This document shows positions 22,920 through 34,799 of a stretch of DNA of 64,000 bases, piece after piece. The stretch's first letter is position 1. Every line of letters begins with the position of its first letter. The stretch is from assembly GCA_009760855.2 (NCBI GenBank), contig WPIO01000022.1, positions 961,501-1,025,500 on the forward strand, written 5' to 3'. A model generated the notes under the pieces. The model ran no database searches. It worked only from the letters and a program-made list of their open reading frames with translations, and was not told where the DNA came from. The stretch is from Cristatella mucedo. Lineage: Eukaryota > Bryozoa > Phylactolaemata > Cristatellidae. The translations under genes and the position numbers were made by a program.

Positions 22920-24130
22920 TTAATAATAATGATAAGGAGCCAGGTGTTTCACAATCTGTGGTCTAGACGATATAAGAGGCCCGTCGTAACTGAAGTTCAG
23001 CTGAATTATTCTTTTGGCTTCGAAGTGAGTTATACGCTATGAGTGATGCTGTTCCCAAGCCCTCCGTGGTTTTTGAATAAACCACTCTCCGTTAAAACAG
23101 CACGGACTTGTTAGTATGGTACGGGTGTTCTCGGTTGCTGCTGTGCTCTGTGTAGTTTGGTTGCACAGCAGAGAGCCAGCCGATGCCCAACAACGACAGT
23201 TTATTCCGAGCCCAAGAGCGCACGGCTTCCCTCAGCCCCTGCCCTCACACAACTGCCCTCCCCTGGTCGACTCCGATGACTCATCGACCACAACTGTGCA
23301 CCGGCCGACCCTGATGGTGAATCCACCATCTGGCCACCAGCTGGTTACCGGCCTGCGTCCATACCACATCACAGGCGGACCACAGCTGTGCACCGGCCCC
23401 TCTCGGTGGTGCTTCTAACAGCTCACCAGTAGCTTATCAGAGGAGCCTGCATACGATACATACATACGAACTACACTCTGCGATTATCACCATACCTGCG
23501 AGTGTCGGTGCTACGCCGACGATTCGTTAGCTGCGAAATTTCAAGGGCTAGCTCCACCGGAGCCGTTGGTCAGGCGTATGCGACCAGACCAACGCGCCCA
23601 GGTGCTGGCTGGGACTCGGCGGAGCCACACGGGCCAACGCTTCTCCCTCTCCTACGCAGCGCCGACTGCAAGGGTTGACCTCTACGCCCATCAAGCCTGA
23701 AAAATCGCTGCCAGCAACGGCTAGCTGGCGATTGCGACCTACACTGGCCATGTGACCAGCTGCACCGGAGTCGCCGGAACACAGGTCAACCCAGGGCACT
23801 GGCGTCGCTGGAACGCTGGTCGTGCGACCAACGGCAGTGGTCGGCTGGACTTGATGCCTATCCCCAAGCTTGCACCGATGACTAGTTTGGCTCACGGATT
23901 CTCGAGCCTAATTGCAATCGGACAAAAGAGACTCGGCCTTCATTACTCCCGCTCTGTATACATACATGTGGGGGATGCTGCGGTTAGCAGCTTCGGGGTA
24001 TGTTGTGGTTGGAGCGACTGCAGGAAAAACCCCTCGTGGAAGTCAGCCATCCTCCACCACCAGATATGGAGCAGTGGTTCGCGTGTCTCAGCCGACGATC
24101 GATTTCGTCAATTACTAAAACGTTCACACA
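22920..24130 (+). other. Possible LTR-retroelement fragment with unassigned ORF
   Basis: GATATAAGAGG (TATA-like) at about 22,969 is followed about 100 bases later by GAATAAACC (poly-A-like), as in a short LTR. Next is an ORF at 23,116-23,418 with a hydrophobic start (MVRVFSVAAVLCVVWL) and Pro-rich remainder, then GC-rich sequence without a known domain to about 24,130. I could not find a second LTR, gag, protease or polymerase motif. It might equally be a small secreted-protein exon. Confidence 0.3.
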
Positions 24131-24313
24131 CAAAAAAAAGCTGTCTCTTTCTCCGCGGCCAGCTTAACTATTAGCGAACGCATCCGTGATGTACAAGCTA
24201 GCTATGCGAGTCTGTATGCAACGTCACAGCAAATCGCCTTTCGTTCATCCATAAAATATAAGCATACTCGTAGGATTCTTGTTCGGCATGGCTTGATCCG
24301 CTTCGGGGGTGGG

Positions 24314-24387
24314 GATAAATCGACTTCAGCAAGCTCACACATGTGTACTTCGACACACGTGCGTGAGCTTGCTGAAGTCGATTTATC
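24314..24387. repeat. Perfect 25-bp-arm hairpin (74 nt)
   Basis: Arm 24314-24338 is the exact reverse complement of 24363-24387. One mismatch further in, seven more base pairs (one G-U) follow, leaving an 8-base loop (ACTTCGAC). The result is an almost complete 33-bp stem. A C/G-rich patch flanks each side (GGGGGTGGGG and ACCCCCCCCC). Confidence 0.95.
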
Positions 24388-24444
24388 GCATGCAGCCTGC
24401 TAACCCCCCCCCTGTGACTCCCCAGGTGGACCCACACAATAGTG

Positions 24445-25740
24445 AAATAATATGCCGTTCGTATAGCGCCCTAAGAGAACTAAATTTGTCTTGGTGCTTT
24501 TACAACTCACTGTAAGCGAATCAATGCCCAAAGGTTCGTGACATTCACAGTGTCCAGTATGCAAAAGCAAACTAGTTTCATACTTAAGTCAGCATAATCA
24601 ACCAAACGTGAAGGCACTCGTGGCTTGCGGCTTGTAACATGCACTCACTCACTCATGCACAGGTGCAAAGGCAGAGCATGTCAAAAAAAACTTAGTTGCC
24701 TAGGGTGAAGGGAAAGTTGACCGGAGCTGGTCTTTAGCTGAGATTTAAAAGAGGCAAGGTCATTGGAAGTAGTGACCCTTGCTAGAAGCAAGTTCCATAC
24801 TTATAAGACATACGAGCTGAAGGCTCGGTCACAGAATGATTTTAATTTAATTCAAAGGATGGCAAGATTACTAGGTGCTTCAGATCTGGCGGTGCAGAAC
24901 ACGCTGGAGGAGCAAGGATGTCGAAGTGGTAAGCTAGTGCAAGCGAGTTAAGTGGCCTGCAATCCAAAGCGAGGATCTTCACATCGGTTCGATGCTTGAG
25001 AGGGAGCCAGTAAAACTCAGACAGAGGAAGTGTATATTGTGGCAGCTGTGTCTTTGACGACAGATCAGATGAGCCGTTGAGTTTGGCAACAGTTGCTGAC
25101 AATGAAGGGCAAAGACCGGTATTCCTGATTAAAGGGAATTGCCATAATCTATACGAAATGTCACAAACGTGTGAACTAGTTTGGCTATCGCATTGTTGTG
25201 ATGTTCCTAACCTGAAAGTAGGCCAATTTGAAAGTAGAGGAAACGTGCTCATGTAATGACAAGTAATTTTGAAGTAGTATGCCCAGATTAATGGTCCACG
25301 TCACACGAGTGATGCTAGCTGAACAAATCTTAAGAATTAGGTTTTCCAACTTTCGGGTGGCACTAGGTTTGCCCATAAGTATTAGGTCGGTCTTATCGTC
25401 GTTACGTTTTGGAAACATTACTTAGCTATCTAAACAAAATTGTCGTGGATGCAAGTAGCAAGGGAATTAATTGAGTTGGACGAGGACCAGACTTAAAAGG
25501 ATCAACGTACATATAGGTAGAGTTGGAGGTCATCGGCGTAGAAATGAAAGCAGAGGTTGCATTTGCCGATGACATCGGCCAGAGGGGGGAGTAAAGCTGG
25601 TTAAAAGAAAGAAGATTATGACAGGACCCTGAGGTATCCCAGACTTTGTGGTCCCTTAACGACCGGCAGCCGTTCAAATCTGCACTCTGACATCTCTGAC
25701 AGAGGTAGGATCTAACCCAGTAAATTACTGTGGTAGTGGT
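24445..25740 (-). mobile_element. CR1/L2-like LINE, 3' half with intact FYADD box
   Basis: The tail at 24,445-24,515 (TATAGCGCCCTAAGAGAACT) is followed on the minus strand by reverse transcriptase segments: LGILLQNYLSLHEHVSS, LILMGKPSATRKLENL, and further 5', at about 25,500-25,560, FHFYADDLQLYLYV with the catalytic YADD intact. GIPQGP-like sequence follows at about 25,630. Stops and frameshifts break it, so it is dead overall. Confidence 0.85.
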
Positions 25741-25754
25741 AGCCAGGATACTAT

Positions 25755-27665
25755 AATAATAGTAATGATAATAATAAAACATTTAATATAGCACCCTCTG
25801 ATAACTTAATCTCTTTATCGGCAATTTATATTTGCTGCATAGAAAGCACTATCGAATGGTTAGCGGTAGCATGCTCAATGAACAACAAGTGTAACATGGT
25901 TAGAGGTACCATACACAGGGTCAGCATGCAAGTGTGGTTAGTGGCAGCATGCACAGTGTCAGCACACATAAGTACGTAAAGGACGAATCACATGGACCCT
26001 CTAAATGCTGCGATAAATAGATGCGTTTTTAGTTTCTTTTAAATGGGATAAAGTCCAGGGATGTCATGACACAATTCGGGAGTTCCAGGCTTTGGGAGCA
26101 TACGAACTAAAAGCAAGGTCACCAAAGAATGTGAGGTTTGTGCGAGGTATAGGTAAACGATTACATGCGAAAAGCGAGTAGTACGATGGCTAGCCTTTAG
26201 ATCTGATAGGTATGCTGGAGCCAAATAATCAAGAGACCTAAAAGTGAGTGACAGAACCTTGAAGTCGATGTGTTCCTTGACTGAGAGCCAGTACAGGTTG
26301 GCTAGAAGTGGTGCAATGTGGCAAATGCGATGCTCACGACAGACAAGCCCAGCTGCATAGTTTTGCACCACCTGTAAGTGCCTGATTGCACAGGCCGGTA
26401 GACCAGCAAGCAGCGAGTTGCAGAAGTCTAGATGGGATGTCCCAATTGCATGGACAACTTTAGATACCCCTGTCTAAGCAAGCTCGAATTTGAGCAATAT
26501 TATGTAGCTGAAAGTAGGCAGACTCGACTGCAGACCTGATGTGGTCGTTTAATAAAAGGTCACTTTGGAACAGGGCGCCTAGGTTTCTCGAAGATTCAAC
26601 AGAACACATGCTGACAGAGCCGATCGTCAGCGTTAGCCTTTCCAATTTCTGTATCACATTTGGTTTGCTCATAACTAGTAAGTTGGTTGTATCACCACTC
26701 AATTTAAGCAAGCTTGCTGCCATCCATGTGCGGATGTCATCAACAGATGCAGCAAGGGAGTTGAGAAAAGTTGACGTGCTGGAGGGCTAGGAGGGATACA
26801 AGCAAAGGTACTAATGAGTGTCACCTGCATAGAACTGAAAGCCTAGATTGTGTCTGGCAATCACATTGCCAAGAGGGAGAGTATAAACCATGAAAAGAAC
26901 GGGATCAAGCACAGAGCCTTGATGCACCCCATCCTTAAGTGGTTCCTCGGATGATCTGCATCCTGCATGTATTGCGAGTGATGCCCTGGCGAGATGAAAG
27001 GCTCTCAAGAAGGACATGGCGATCGATAGTATCAAAAGCTGCCGAAGGTCGAGGAAAACAAGCAAAGATACTCTACCTACTGCATGTCTGCATTCATCTG
27101 CATTCATAAGTAGGCCGTTGTACACCCGACGAAATGCTGTCTCTGTGGAGTGATTAGCCCTAAAACCAGTTTTGAACTTACTAGCAAGGTTTGAAGCTTT
27201 AATTTATGAGCAGATGGTCTGCTACGACCCGTTCCGGTGTCTTTCATGGGATCTGTAGACAGGAGACTGGGCAAAAGTTGCTCAAGTTCTCTTGGTGTAG
27301 TGTTGCTTTCTTGAGTAATGGCTGACTACAGCCTTTTTGAAAGATGCTGGGACATGACCTGAGGCTAATGACATATTAATGATGTTAGTTATGTATGGCA
27401 TCAGCAGATCAATGCATCGTAGTAGCAGGACAGTGGGAACAGGGTCAAAGGGACTAGTTGTCTTCTTTGATTGGGATATGAACTTCAGGACGAGGTCACT
27501 AGTGACCAACATGAATGTAGCCATTGTGGTGCTGCATGGAGTTGAGGGACAGCATTCCAAGGGGATCGGCCATCTTAGGGATCAACTCCCTGATCTTTGA
27601 TCTTCTTGACAAAGAAGCTAGAGAAGCGATCAGCTAGGTCATCACGGGAGTTGTTACGAACGAGC
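25755..27665 (-). mobile_element. CR1/L2-like LINE, longest copy (about 1.9 kb)
   Basis: From 3' to 5' it has an (AAT) tail, AGCACCCTCTGATAACTTAA, the untranslated part, and the reverse transcriptase end (HRICHIAPLLANLYWLSVKE). Then come NLGALFQSDLLLNDHIRSAV, and GFQFYAGDTH where the catalytic YADD has become YAGD. At the 5' end, at about 27,400-27,660, is SPFDPVPTVLLLRCIDLL with NMSLASGHVPASFKKAVVS, then LADRFSSFFVKKIKDQG. The frame is interrupted. No endonuclease domain was found, as in a typical 5'-truncated copy. Confidence 0.88.
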
Positions 27666-27859
27666 TGTAGCATTCATACTGCATTCAAGTCCTCAGGCCA
27701 TAGAAACAGCTGCTCATAGCGGTGCTAGTCCTATCCCTCGCTTTCCGATGCCAACGAAGCCGGTGCCTCTAGGAAGCGCGGTCAGCGAGTCAAAGGTGCT
27801 GCATTTGTACGTACAGGCATTCCGATGGAGGCTGAGCATAGCAACACTAAATAATAACA

Positions 27860-27970
27860 ATAATAATAGGCCATTCATATTGCGCCCTATGATGCAACAT
27901 GATCTGTAGCCAGGGGCTTTACAAATTCGGTGCAAGTGAAAGAGAGCCGGTACCTTAATACAACAAACTA
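27860..27970 (-). mobile_element. SINE family 1, partial
   Basis: It has CCATTCATATTGCGCCCTAT and CAGGGGCTTTACAAATTCGG, resembling the shared tail. The tRNA-like head is largely lost. Confidence 0.4.
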
Positions 27971-28099
27971 GTGTCCTTAGAATAGAACAATCTAACTGAC
28001 AGCCGCAGAGGGGGCTGCGAGTGTACAACATCTGTCGTAGCATACTACTCACTTCTAAGCCCAAAGCACAACTAAGAGACCATAGCACGAGTTGGTCTA

Positions 28100-29830
28100 T
28101 TTATGTCTACTAAGCATGTGTTATGACACAACCGCTTCCCTAATAAGAAATTATTTAGGAACCGCCAATAATAGCAAGGCGGCCATTTTCTGGCAGATGA
28201 AGCACACCACGAGTTTTGGATTGGTAGCAAAAAATAAGCATAGATCCGTAGACACATTTTTTCTATGAAAGGATAGCCCAGCGGTCGATTGTAAGAAACA
28301 GTCTGGAAGTGCGGTCTTTGAAAGTCATAATTCCAGTGGTCTCGTTTCGTCAAACGCACCGGCCTGAAACGAGGCCGGTCAGCTACGAGCGCCCAGACCA
28401 CGGGGGTGTTTACAAGTGTGGTGAGGTCCCGGCACGTGTCAAATCTCTTCCGGATCGGTCCTCAGACTGGAAATGGGCCCTGGGCATGCGGTTGCGGATT
28501 CTTCCCTTTTCGAGTCATGGTACCGTCCTTGTCTCCTTGTCTCAGTGTGATTTGGTGACATCTCTGTCTCTATCATCATTAAACTTGTCATGGGCAGCTG
28601 TTTGATTGGGGTCCCGGTAAGGACGCTCATTTGGCAAGCGACAAACTTTCGGAGCCAGGACGGCTTCCGCACTTCAGCGCCCCCACTCAACCGGTCAGCC
28701 AGTGCGGGGTGTAGGAGTCCCGGAAGCAACCGGCTTCAAGTGGTCGGTAAGCCGCTGACTTTTGCATCTCTAGATTAAATATAAAATATTTTTTGATTTT
28801 AAAATACGAAAAGATTCACGCGAACATACTCTATGGTTTAGAGTCCTCGTAATCGGGTTCGCTGCAGGTAAGGGGAACCCGCCCCATCCGGAGTCGGGCT
28901 TCGGCCGTTGATGGCGCATTAATACGACATACGCCGGAGTACCCATGACGTCATCCGTTGGGCTCAGGCTGCGTTGGGGTAGAATTCCCGAGGCTGGTTT
29001 GGAGAATACCCCTGATGGCAGTCAATCATTTATGGTGTCAGTACGTTGAGGTGTGACTCACACGCATAGATTTACATATACATTGATGATTTTAGTATTG
29101 GATATGTATAGTACTGGGCCAGGCTGCTCTGCTGGAGCTTCAAGCGTAGCCATCAACTTTTTGCAGGTGAGGGTTGCCTGACCGTCAATCGGCTACTTAA
29201 AGGAAATGGGTAAGCGAACATGCGTCTGCTTAAGCTAGCCGTAACGTAGGCAAGTGTGCTTGTATAGTCTAAGTGCATAAAGGACTTGTCGCCTCGTCTT
29301 TACTCTGTCAGGGACGTTACCCAACGGGTGAACGTTGGCGAGAATGGCTAGCATCGCATTATGGCGGCGCGGGAAACCTCCGCGGTAGCGCATCAGTTCG
29401 CGTAAATCTGCGATGATAGAATGTATGTCGAGTATCCACGTGTATTGTTTTAGTGATTAACATAATTGCAATGTATGCACATGCGGCTACCTTTACCGCA
29501 TTTATAGTTTAGGCTGGGAATTTCCCAAGCAGGGCCTCGTCCCTTTTGGAATCTCGCGTCCGGGTGGGCTGACGGGCTTTCGGAAGTCATCAGGATGCAT
29601 CGACAGCGTAGTGAAAATGAAACTTTCCTACTTCAAAAATTTAAAAAAATCTAATTGTACGTCTTCGATTGATTTGTTTGATCCTATAGGTAAGAAAGCA
29701 ACACTGGGCTGCTAAGTGGGGTAACTGCGGTTAGAGGCGTGACCTCAGGAGCGCCGTTAAAGCCGGTCCTGGCGCTGGTGCCCATCGGTTGCTGGTGTTA
29801 TCCGTTTGCTAGTCCACTCTCGTAATTCAG
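28100..29830. other. Spacer with no identified gene
   Basis: Mixed-composition sequence. A CATGGGCAGCTG-containing segment at about 28,585 recurs at about 30,183, so part of this is a dispersed repeat. At 28,860-28,900 there is a GC-rich block with CTGCAGGTAAGG, which looks like a splice donor but has no coding support. No long conserved ORF was seen on either strand. Confidence 0.4.
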
Positions 29831-30339
29831 CAGCATTTTATGTTTTCGGCGAACAGGACTTCACGCATTGATTGCTAATAATTCCCAGGCTGCTTAGGCA
29901 TAGAAACCCGGAGAAAGTGCCGTGGCTCATACGGACGCTGTACAGAAAAAAATGTGTCAGCTGTATATTATGTATAGTATGTATGTTATTTATTGCCGTG
30001 GTCAGATCGATCTCTTCGAGCTTCTTTAATTCACATATTCGTGCTATCGTAGGCGTAGAGATAGTAGCCATAGATAGTAGGCATAGAGAAGGGTTTGAAA
30101 GGCCCGGCCCCCCATTGAAGCCTCTTGAAGGGAGTAGCCAGGACAAGCCACTAGAAACGCCCCCTTCCCATGATCAGACTTCTCATGGGCAGCTGCTCCT
30201 GTTAAGGTCCTGTTAAGTATGACCCCCTTGGCTTAATCATAGCCACGTCTGTACACGCTAGTGTGAAAGGTGTGTGCCGGTCTGCAGCAGCTTAGTTTGA
30301 AGCTAGGCTATCATTACCTTGCTTTCCAACATCACTCCC

Positions 30340-30475
30340 CGACCGTTTGTAAGATGAGTTATTAACTTGCGGTTTGCGACAAAGGCTTGCCCACTGCAGG
30401 ATTCGAACCCACGACCGCGGTCGTGAAGAACGAGCACCCTACCTCCTGTGCTGTTATGGCCCTAGATTACTCTAT
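30340..30475 (-). mobile_element. tRNA-derived SINE, family 2
   Basis: The minus strand has GTGGGTTCGAATCCTGCAGT (perfect B-box) and an A-box region CACAGGAGGTAGGGTGCTCG. Confidence 0.75.
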
Positions 30476-30689
30476 ATTACTGCCCATTTGCTTGCCAATT
30501 CTGAGACGTCTCACTCCCCAGATATTAACAGATTCGTGCCTCCATACATGCCACATATGTAGTGCCAGGCAGAATGAGTGCTGGTGGATTATTCATGCCT
30601 TCCGCCTTTGTTTGACCCGAAAACAGATTAACGATAGGGATAGCATTTCATAACCTACGGGGTACGTACGATGCTCGCCTTAACGACCA

Positions 30690-30765
30690 AGTTCGTTTGC
30701 TCGAGCCCTACGGTATGTGCAAAGGGCCTGGATAGAGGAGTAAGTTTTCCCGGGGCACTATACAG
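30690..30765 (+). mobile_element. SINE family 1, 3' half
   Basis: It has TTGCTCGAGCCCTACGG (B-box) then GCAAAGGGCCTGGATAGAGG and CGGGGCACTATACAG. The head is weak. Confidence 0.5.
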
Positions 30766-30897
30766 ATGAAGGATATCTCTATATATTATATGTAGAGAGT
30801 AGAATTGTTCTGCTTTAAAAAATGTTTCTCTTCAAGGTGGCCATTTACCATGCTAGCAATGGACTTATCTTGGTACCTTATTATCAAAATATAATCA

Positions 30898-31035
30898 TTT
30901 TTGTAAGTGCCCAAAAGGGAAATTAGTCTATCCAGGTGTTGTACATATTCCGAAGGGCTCGAGCCCTTCGTCGACCGACGACCTTCGTCGACCGACGACC
31001 TTCGGCCGACGACCACGGGTCGTTTGTTTTCTGTA
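30898..31035 (-). mobile_element. SINE family 1 with internal tandem duplication
   Basis: The tail CAAAAGGGAAATTAGTCTAT and GTTGTACATATTCCGAAGGG is followed by GGGCTCGAGCCC (B-box). Next to it, CGTCGACCGACGACCTT is repeated about 2.5 times (30,970-31,010). Confidence 0.55.
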
Positions 31036-31329
31036 GCTGCCCCAGCGGTCAGTTTAATAACCTCGTGGCTCTCGAGAGGAACGTCGGGACCTGCATTCTG
31101 TACGGAACCAGTGACTTTATCAGATAGACAGGCAGTTTTTCAATAATTTTTTGGCATGCAAATGTGTTGCATCTGGTGAACACAGTTGGCCTTCCACCGG
31201 ATTTAGGTAGGACATGTGCGTGTAAGGACAAATTTCCTTTAAGAGGAAAACTTGCTGATAGTTTTTGCAAAGTTTTTCATGTAGCCATAAATGTTAAATG
31301 GAAACTTCATATAATAAAATTATAAAAAA

Positions 31330-32060
31330 ACTAAAAAAATAACAATGTAAGTTGAATAGCACCCAACTATATATAACAACTATAATACCCGACTGAGTCT
31401 GTATATAGGCACTTTACAACTTGCAGTACGTAAAGAAGTAACCGTAAGTCAAATGATAAATAAGGTACCGTGCTTAGACAAGCATGCCAAAGCATGCAAG
31501 AAGACATTCAGGGCCCCGGTTCGTAGGACCGTGATTAGCAGCATGCAGTAAATCGTGCATAGGTAAGCAGGCAAAGCACAAATGAAAAAAAAACGACAAG
31601 CTCACCACGGGCAGCAGGGAAAGCTGAGCAGAAAAGGTGCATATTTAGCTGTGACTTAAAAAGATGTATGGTCATTGCAGGTAGTGACCGTTGCCGGAAG
31701 TGAGCGTCAAACTTTCGGTGCTTACAAGCTGAAGGCTAGATCGCTAATAAAAGTCCAATTTAGTGCGGCTGACAAGAGAGATGACTAGATCCCGCAGAGC
31801 GGGTAGTGCTAGCCTCACTGGTTACCGAGAGACCGGAAAAGCTGCCGAGTTTTGCACCGTTTGCACGAGACTAAGGGCATCGATCGAGAATCCGGAGTAA
31901 AGAGAGTTGCAGTAATCCAGATATGATGTCATCAATGCATGAGCAAATTCGGATGCCGTACTTTTGTCTAAGCAGGCCCTAAATGTGCTCCGTTTTACAG
32001 TGTTTGCAAGCATAGCACTACACTGGGGTTTCACCTGTTCAGACTTTGCTTATGGAGCAC
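31330..32060 (-). mobile_element. CR1/L2-like LINE fragment
   Basis: Minus strand, about 31,820-32,030: ACLDKSTASEFAHALMTSYL followed by DYCNSLYSGFSIDALSLVQ, the C-terminal reverse transcriptase region. The downstream tail (CACCCAACTATATATAACAA and GGCACTTTACAACTTGCAG) marks the 3' end. Confidence 0.75.
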
Positions 32061-32199
32061 ACACGGATGGAAATAGTGTTTTTGAGTGCAGCAAGCAGGC
32101 ATTTCCATTTCCTCAGCACCCCAGGGTGCTTTCGCAGTCAAGCATTCCCAGGCAGTTGCACCGATGTCAATAAACGCTCTGCCAATGACCTGCACACTT

Positions 32200-32390
32200 A
32201 TAATTATAATAATATTAATGCACTTGATAAAGTGCCCTCAGAGAACTCAATCTCTCTCTAGGCGCTTTACATTTGCTGCAAAGGGAAATGCAATTAGATG
32301 GTGAGTAATATCATGCTTGATATACAAAAAAAATGAATAACATGGTTAGGGGTGACATGCACAGGGTCAGCATGCAAATGGCATTTAATA
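32200..32390 (-). mobile_element. CR1/L2-like LINE 3' tail
   Basis: It has ATAATATTAATGCACTTGAT, AAAGTGCCCTCAGAGAACTC and GGCGCTTTACATTTGCTGCA, then GGTTAGGGGTGACATGCACA, ending abruptly. Confidence 0.85.
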
Positions 32391-33039
32391 AGGAGCACTT
32401 GCAACATAATTCTGAGCATTATACTGGATTGTCTGGACTAGACTTTAGCGATCGCCTTAGTGGAGCAGACTATAAAAGGAGGGTTAGATCTTCCATTTTC
32501 GTGACTCCTGAGGCAAAGAGTAACTCTGGTGGCAAGTTTAGATCGGATCTGGCTTTACGTGCCCCAACCAGGCAGGTGGCTGGTATTTTATCTGCAGAAG
32601 TGTCGTCGGACTCGCAGAAGACAGCAATGCAATAATAGTATGTGCTGTTAGAAAGCAAGTAGACTGTTCTGTACTGTAGTGACATCTGTCTCTCGGTGTC
32701 ACCACACGGGCCCTGTGTGATTGAAGAGCTGACAGACTAGTGTGCAGGGTGCACTAACTGCTACAGGTTCCTGATTGAATAGCTTGGGAATTGAAGACGA
32801 TCTCATGGCCCTCGAAGTGGAAAGTGGAGACTGTTGCATGTGCTCCTGCACCGTGCCACTTGCTGCAAATTGTCCAGGATGGTTTGTCGGGTTTGTGGAG
32901 TGCTTTTCCCCCAGACATGCCCATGTTTTATTTTGAGCACATCTGTACTGAAGGATGGTCTATATTTAAATTTTAAGTCCCCTATTTTTTATCGCCCGGC
33001 CTCTTTTTTGTGATGTCATCACAAAGTACAAGTACAAAA

Positions 33040-33430
33040 GTTCAAACCTAGCAAGTAGGTTTTTCACTCACTTTTAGGTCCCTTCATTCTCTTGTCCAGC
33101 CCACCTATCAGAACTACTCCCTAATCTTGACTGTGCCTTGAACCAAGCTTTGGAGACCAACGCCTCTTTACTTCATGTGACCCCACAGATGGGAACTCAC
33201 TCCTGACTGACGTCACAACACCTTCTGACTTGACATTTAAAAAGAAGCCCAAAACGCACCTGTTCCTCACAGCATTCGCTGGATCATTGAGCATTGTCCT
33301 TCTTGTTGTTGTGGGTACTGACACTGGCATGTTATCAATAACCCATTGTGATGTGCTTCTTTTATAGCTTATGTAGAGTGCCTAGAAGGAGATATAGTTA
33401 TATGAGGGTGCTATACAAATGTATTATTTT
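33040..33430 (+). mobile_element. CR1/L2-like LINE 3' end (subfamily of the 13.4 kb copy)
   Basis: It has TTTTCACTCACTTTTAGGTC, then GGGAACTCACTCCTGACTGA, then CAGCATTCGCTGGATC, and ends GAGGGTGCTATACAAATG with an ATT-like tail. It sits immediately before a Tc1 relic. Confidence 0.7.
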
Positions 33431-33474
33431 TATCATAATATTCAAAGCATAGCTGTCGGCGATATACAGCGCCC

Positions 33475-34760
33475 TCCGAAGATTTGTGCACACACCTGGT
33501 TCGTCGATCTGAGGTCACTTGCTGCTTTCAGTGTATTCGAGTAAGTCGTTACCCTACATATTTACTAATTTAGTTTGCTGTGTTTGGCATAAGTGAGTAA
33601 CTGCATTCGCCGGCAACCGAGTCAATGGTTACCCTGTAAACAGATAGGCAGGTGTGATCACGTGACTATTACACCCCTCTTGGAGGCCGTCAAGCAGAAA
33701 CTATTTTTGGTCTGCTGTGTCATCGATGATGCTTTGGCCAATGATGAGCTAAGGCACCCGGATGCCTCTTTGACCCGTAGGGGCAAGCTCCTTGCATAGT
33801 GCGGCTTGGTAGGTGACCAGAACATGCCGCCAGTTGTACAGCTTTCTGCAGCTACAAAAGTGGTTTTGATGTTTCATCAATGGAGATGGCAATTCAAACC
33901 GATTAATTGCAAGGCAGCTGAATATCTCAGAGGGACATTATTTTGGAACATTACTAGCAAACATCCGGACTGTGGTAGCTCAGAGGCACTGCTGCGCTCG
34001 GGTTGCTCTCGAGTAACTTCTCCGAGGGAGGACTGGCTCCTGAAGAGCAGAGCTCTGAAGGACAGGCTTGCCACTGCTAGCAAGTGCTGCCTGAGTCTCT
34101 GAGTAGCCACCGAACCGGCTGTAATCCAAAATACCGTGAGCAGACGTCTCAATGAACAAGGATTGAACGCAGAGGTTGCCAAGTGCAAGCCATTGTTGAC
34201 TGTGCAACACAAAAAAGCAGGGCTGGATTTTGCGGGCCGATGCCAGCACTGGGCAGCTGCACAGTGGAGCAGAGTGCTGTGGACTGATGGATCAATGAGA
34301 AATCTCGTTGGCTGCATCAAGAGGAGGCAGGATCGTCCTTTAACTTCCGATGTTTGACGTCTGCGAGGGTTTAAAGGAATCATGAATTACAGTGTCTATA
34401 TCGACATTGGGCAGAATGTTGGCTTGCCATCTGCTTGCGGTCTTCGTGTGCTCGATTTCTGTTGGCAGCTTGACAACGATCCGAAGTGCACCGCTGGCTG
34501 CGGTTAAAGAGTTTTTTTCACAAACCTGCTGACTATGGCATCAAGCCAATTGAGGTCAGGTACTGGCCAAGCCTAAGCCCAGATTGGAACCTAATAGAAC
34601 ATCTGGACGAAGTCGACGGCGCTTCAAGATTCCGAGTTCTCTGACGAATGAAACCCGTAGTTCATTGAGGTTTGAAGAATTGCTGGACGTCAGTTTTTCC
34701 AGAAACCTGCCTTAAGCTGGTGGCGTCAATACCGAAGCGATTGCCCGCAGTAATCAAGAA
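33475..34760 (+). pseudogene. Tc1-type transposon relic
   Basis: The left end at 33,475 reads TA then CAGCGCCCTCCGAAGATTTG, a Tc1-like terminal repeat. Degraded Tc1 transposase follows in several frames: GCSRVTSPREDWLLKSRALK (about 34,000), RRLNEQGLNAEVAKCKPLLT (about 34,140), AQWSRVLWTDGSMRN with the second catalytic Asp (about 34,260), and WPSLSPDWNLIEHL (about 34,570) with the last catalytic acidic residue. No matching right terminal repeat was found, so the right end is truncated or diverged. Confidence 0.8.
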
Positions 34761-34799
34761 TCGCGGTGCCTTTACTAGTTATCGATTGTACCAAATAAA

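Noticed and set aside
28860..28900. Spliced-leader RNA gene suggested by CTGCAGGTAAGG
   Set aside because: No convincing Sm site or three-stem fold, a single copy here, and a chance donor-like match is enough to explain it.
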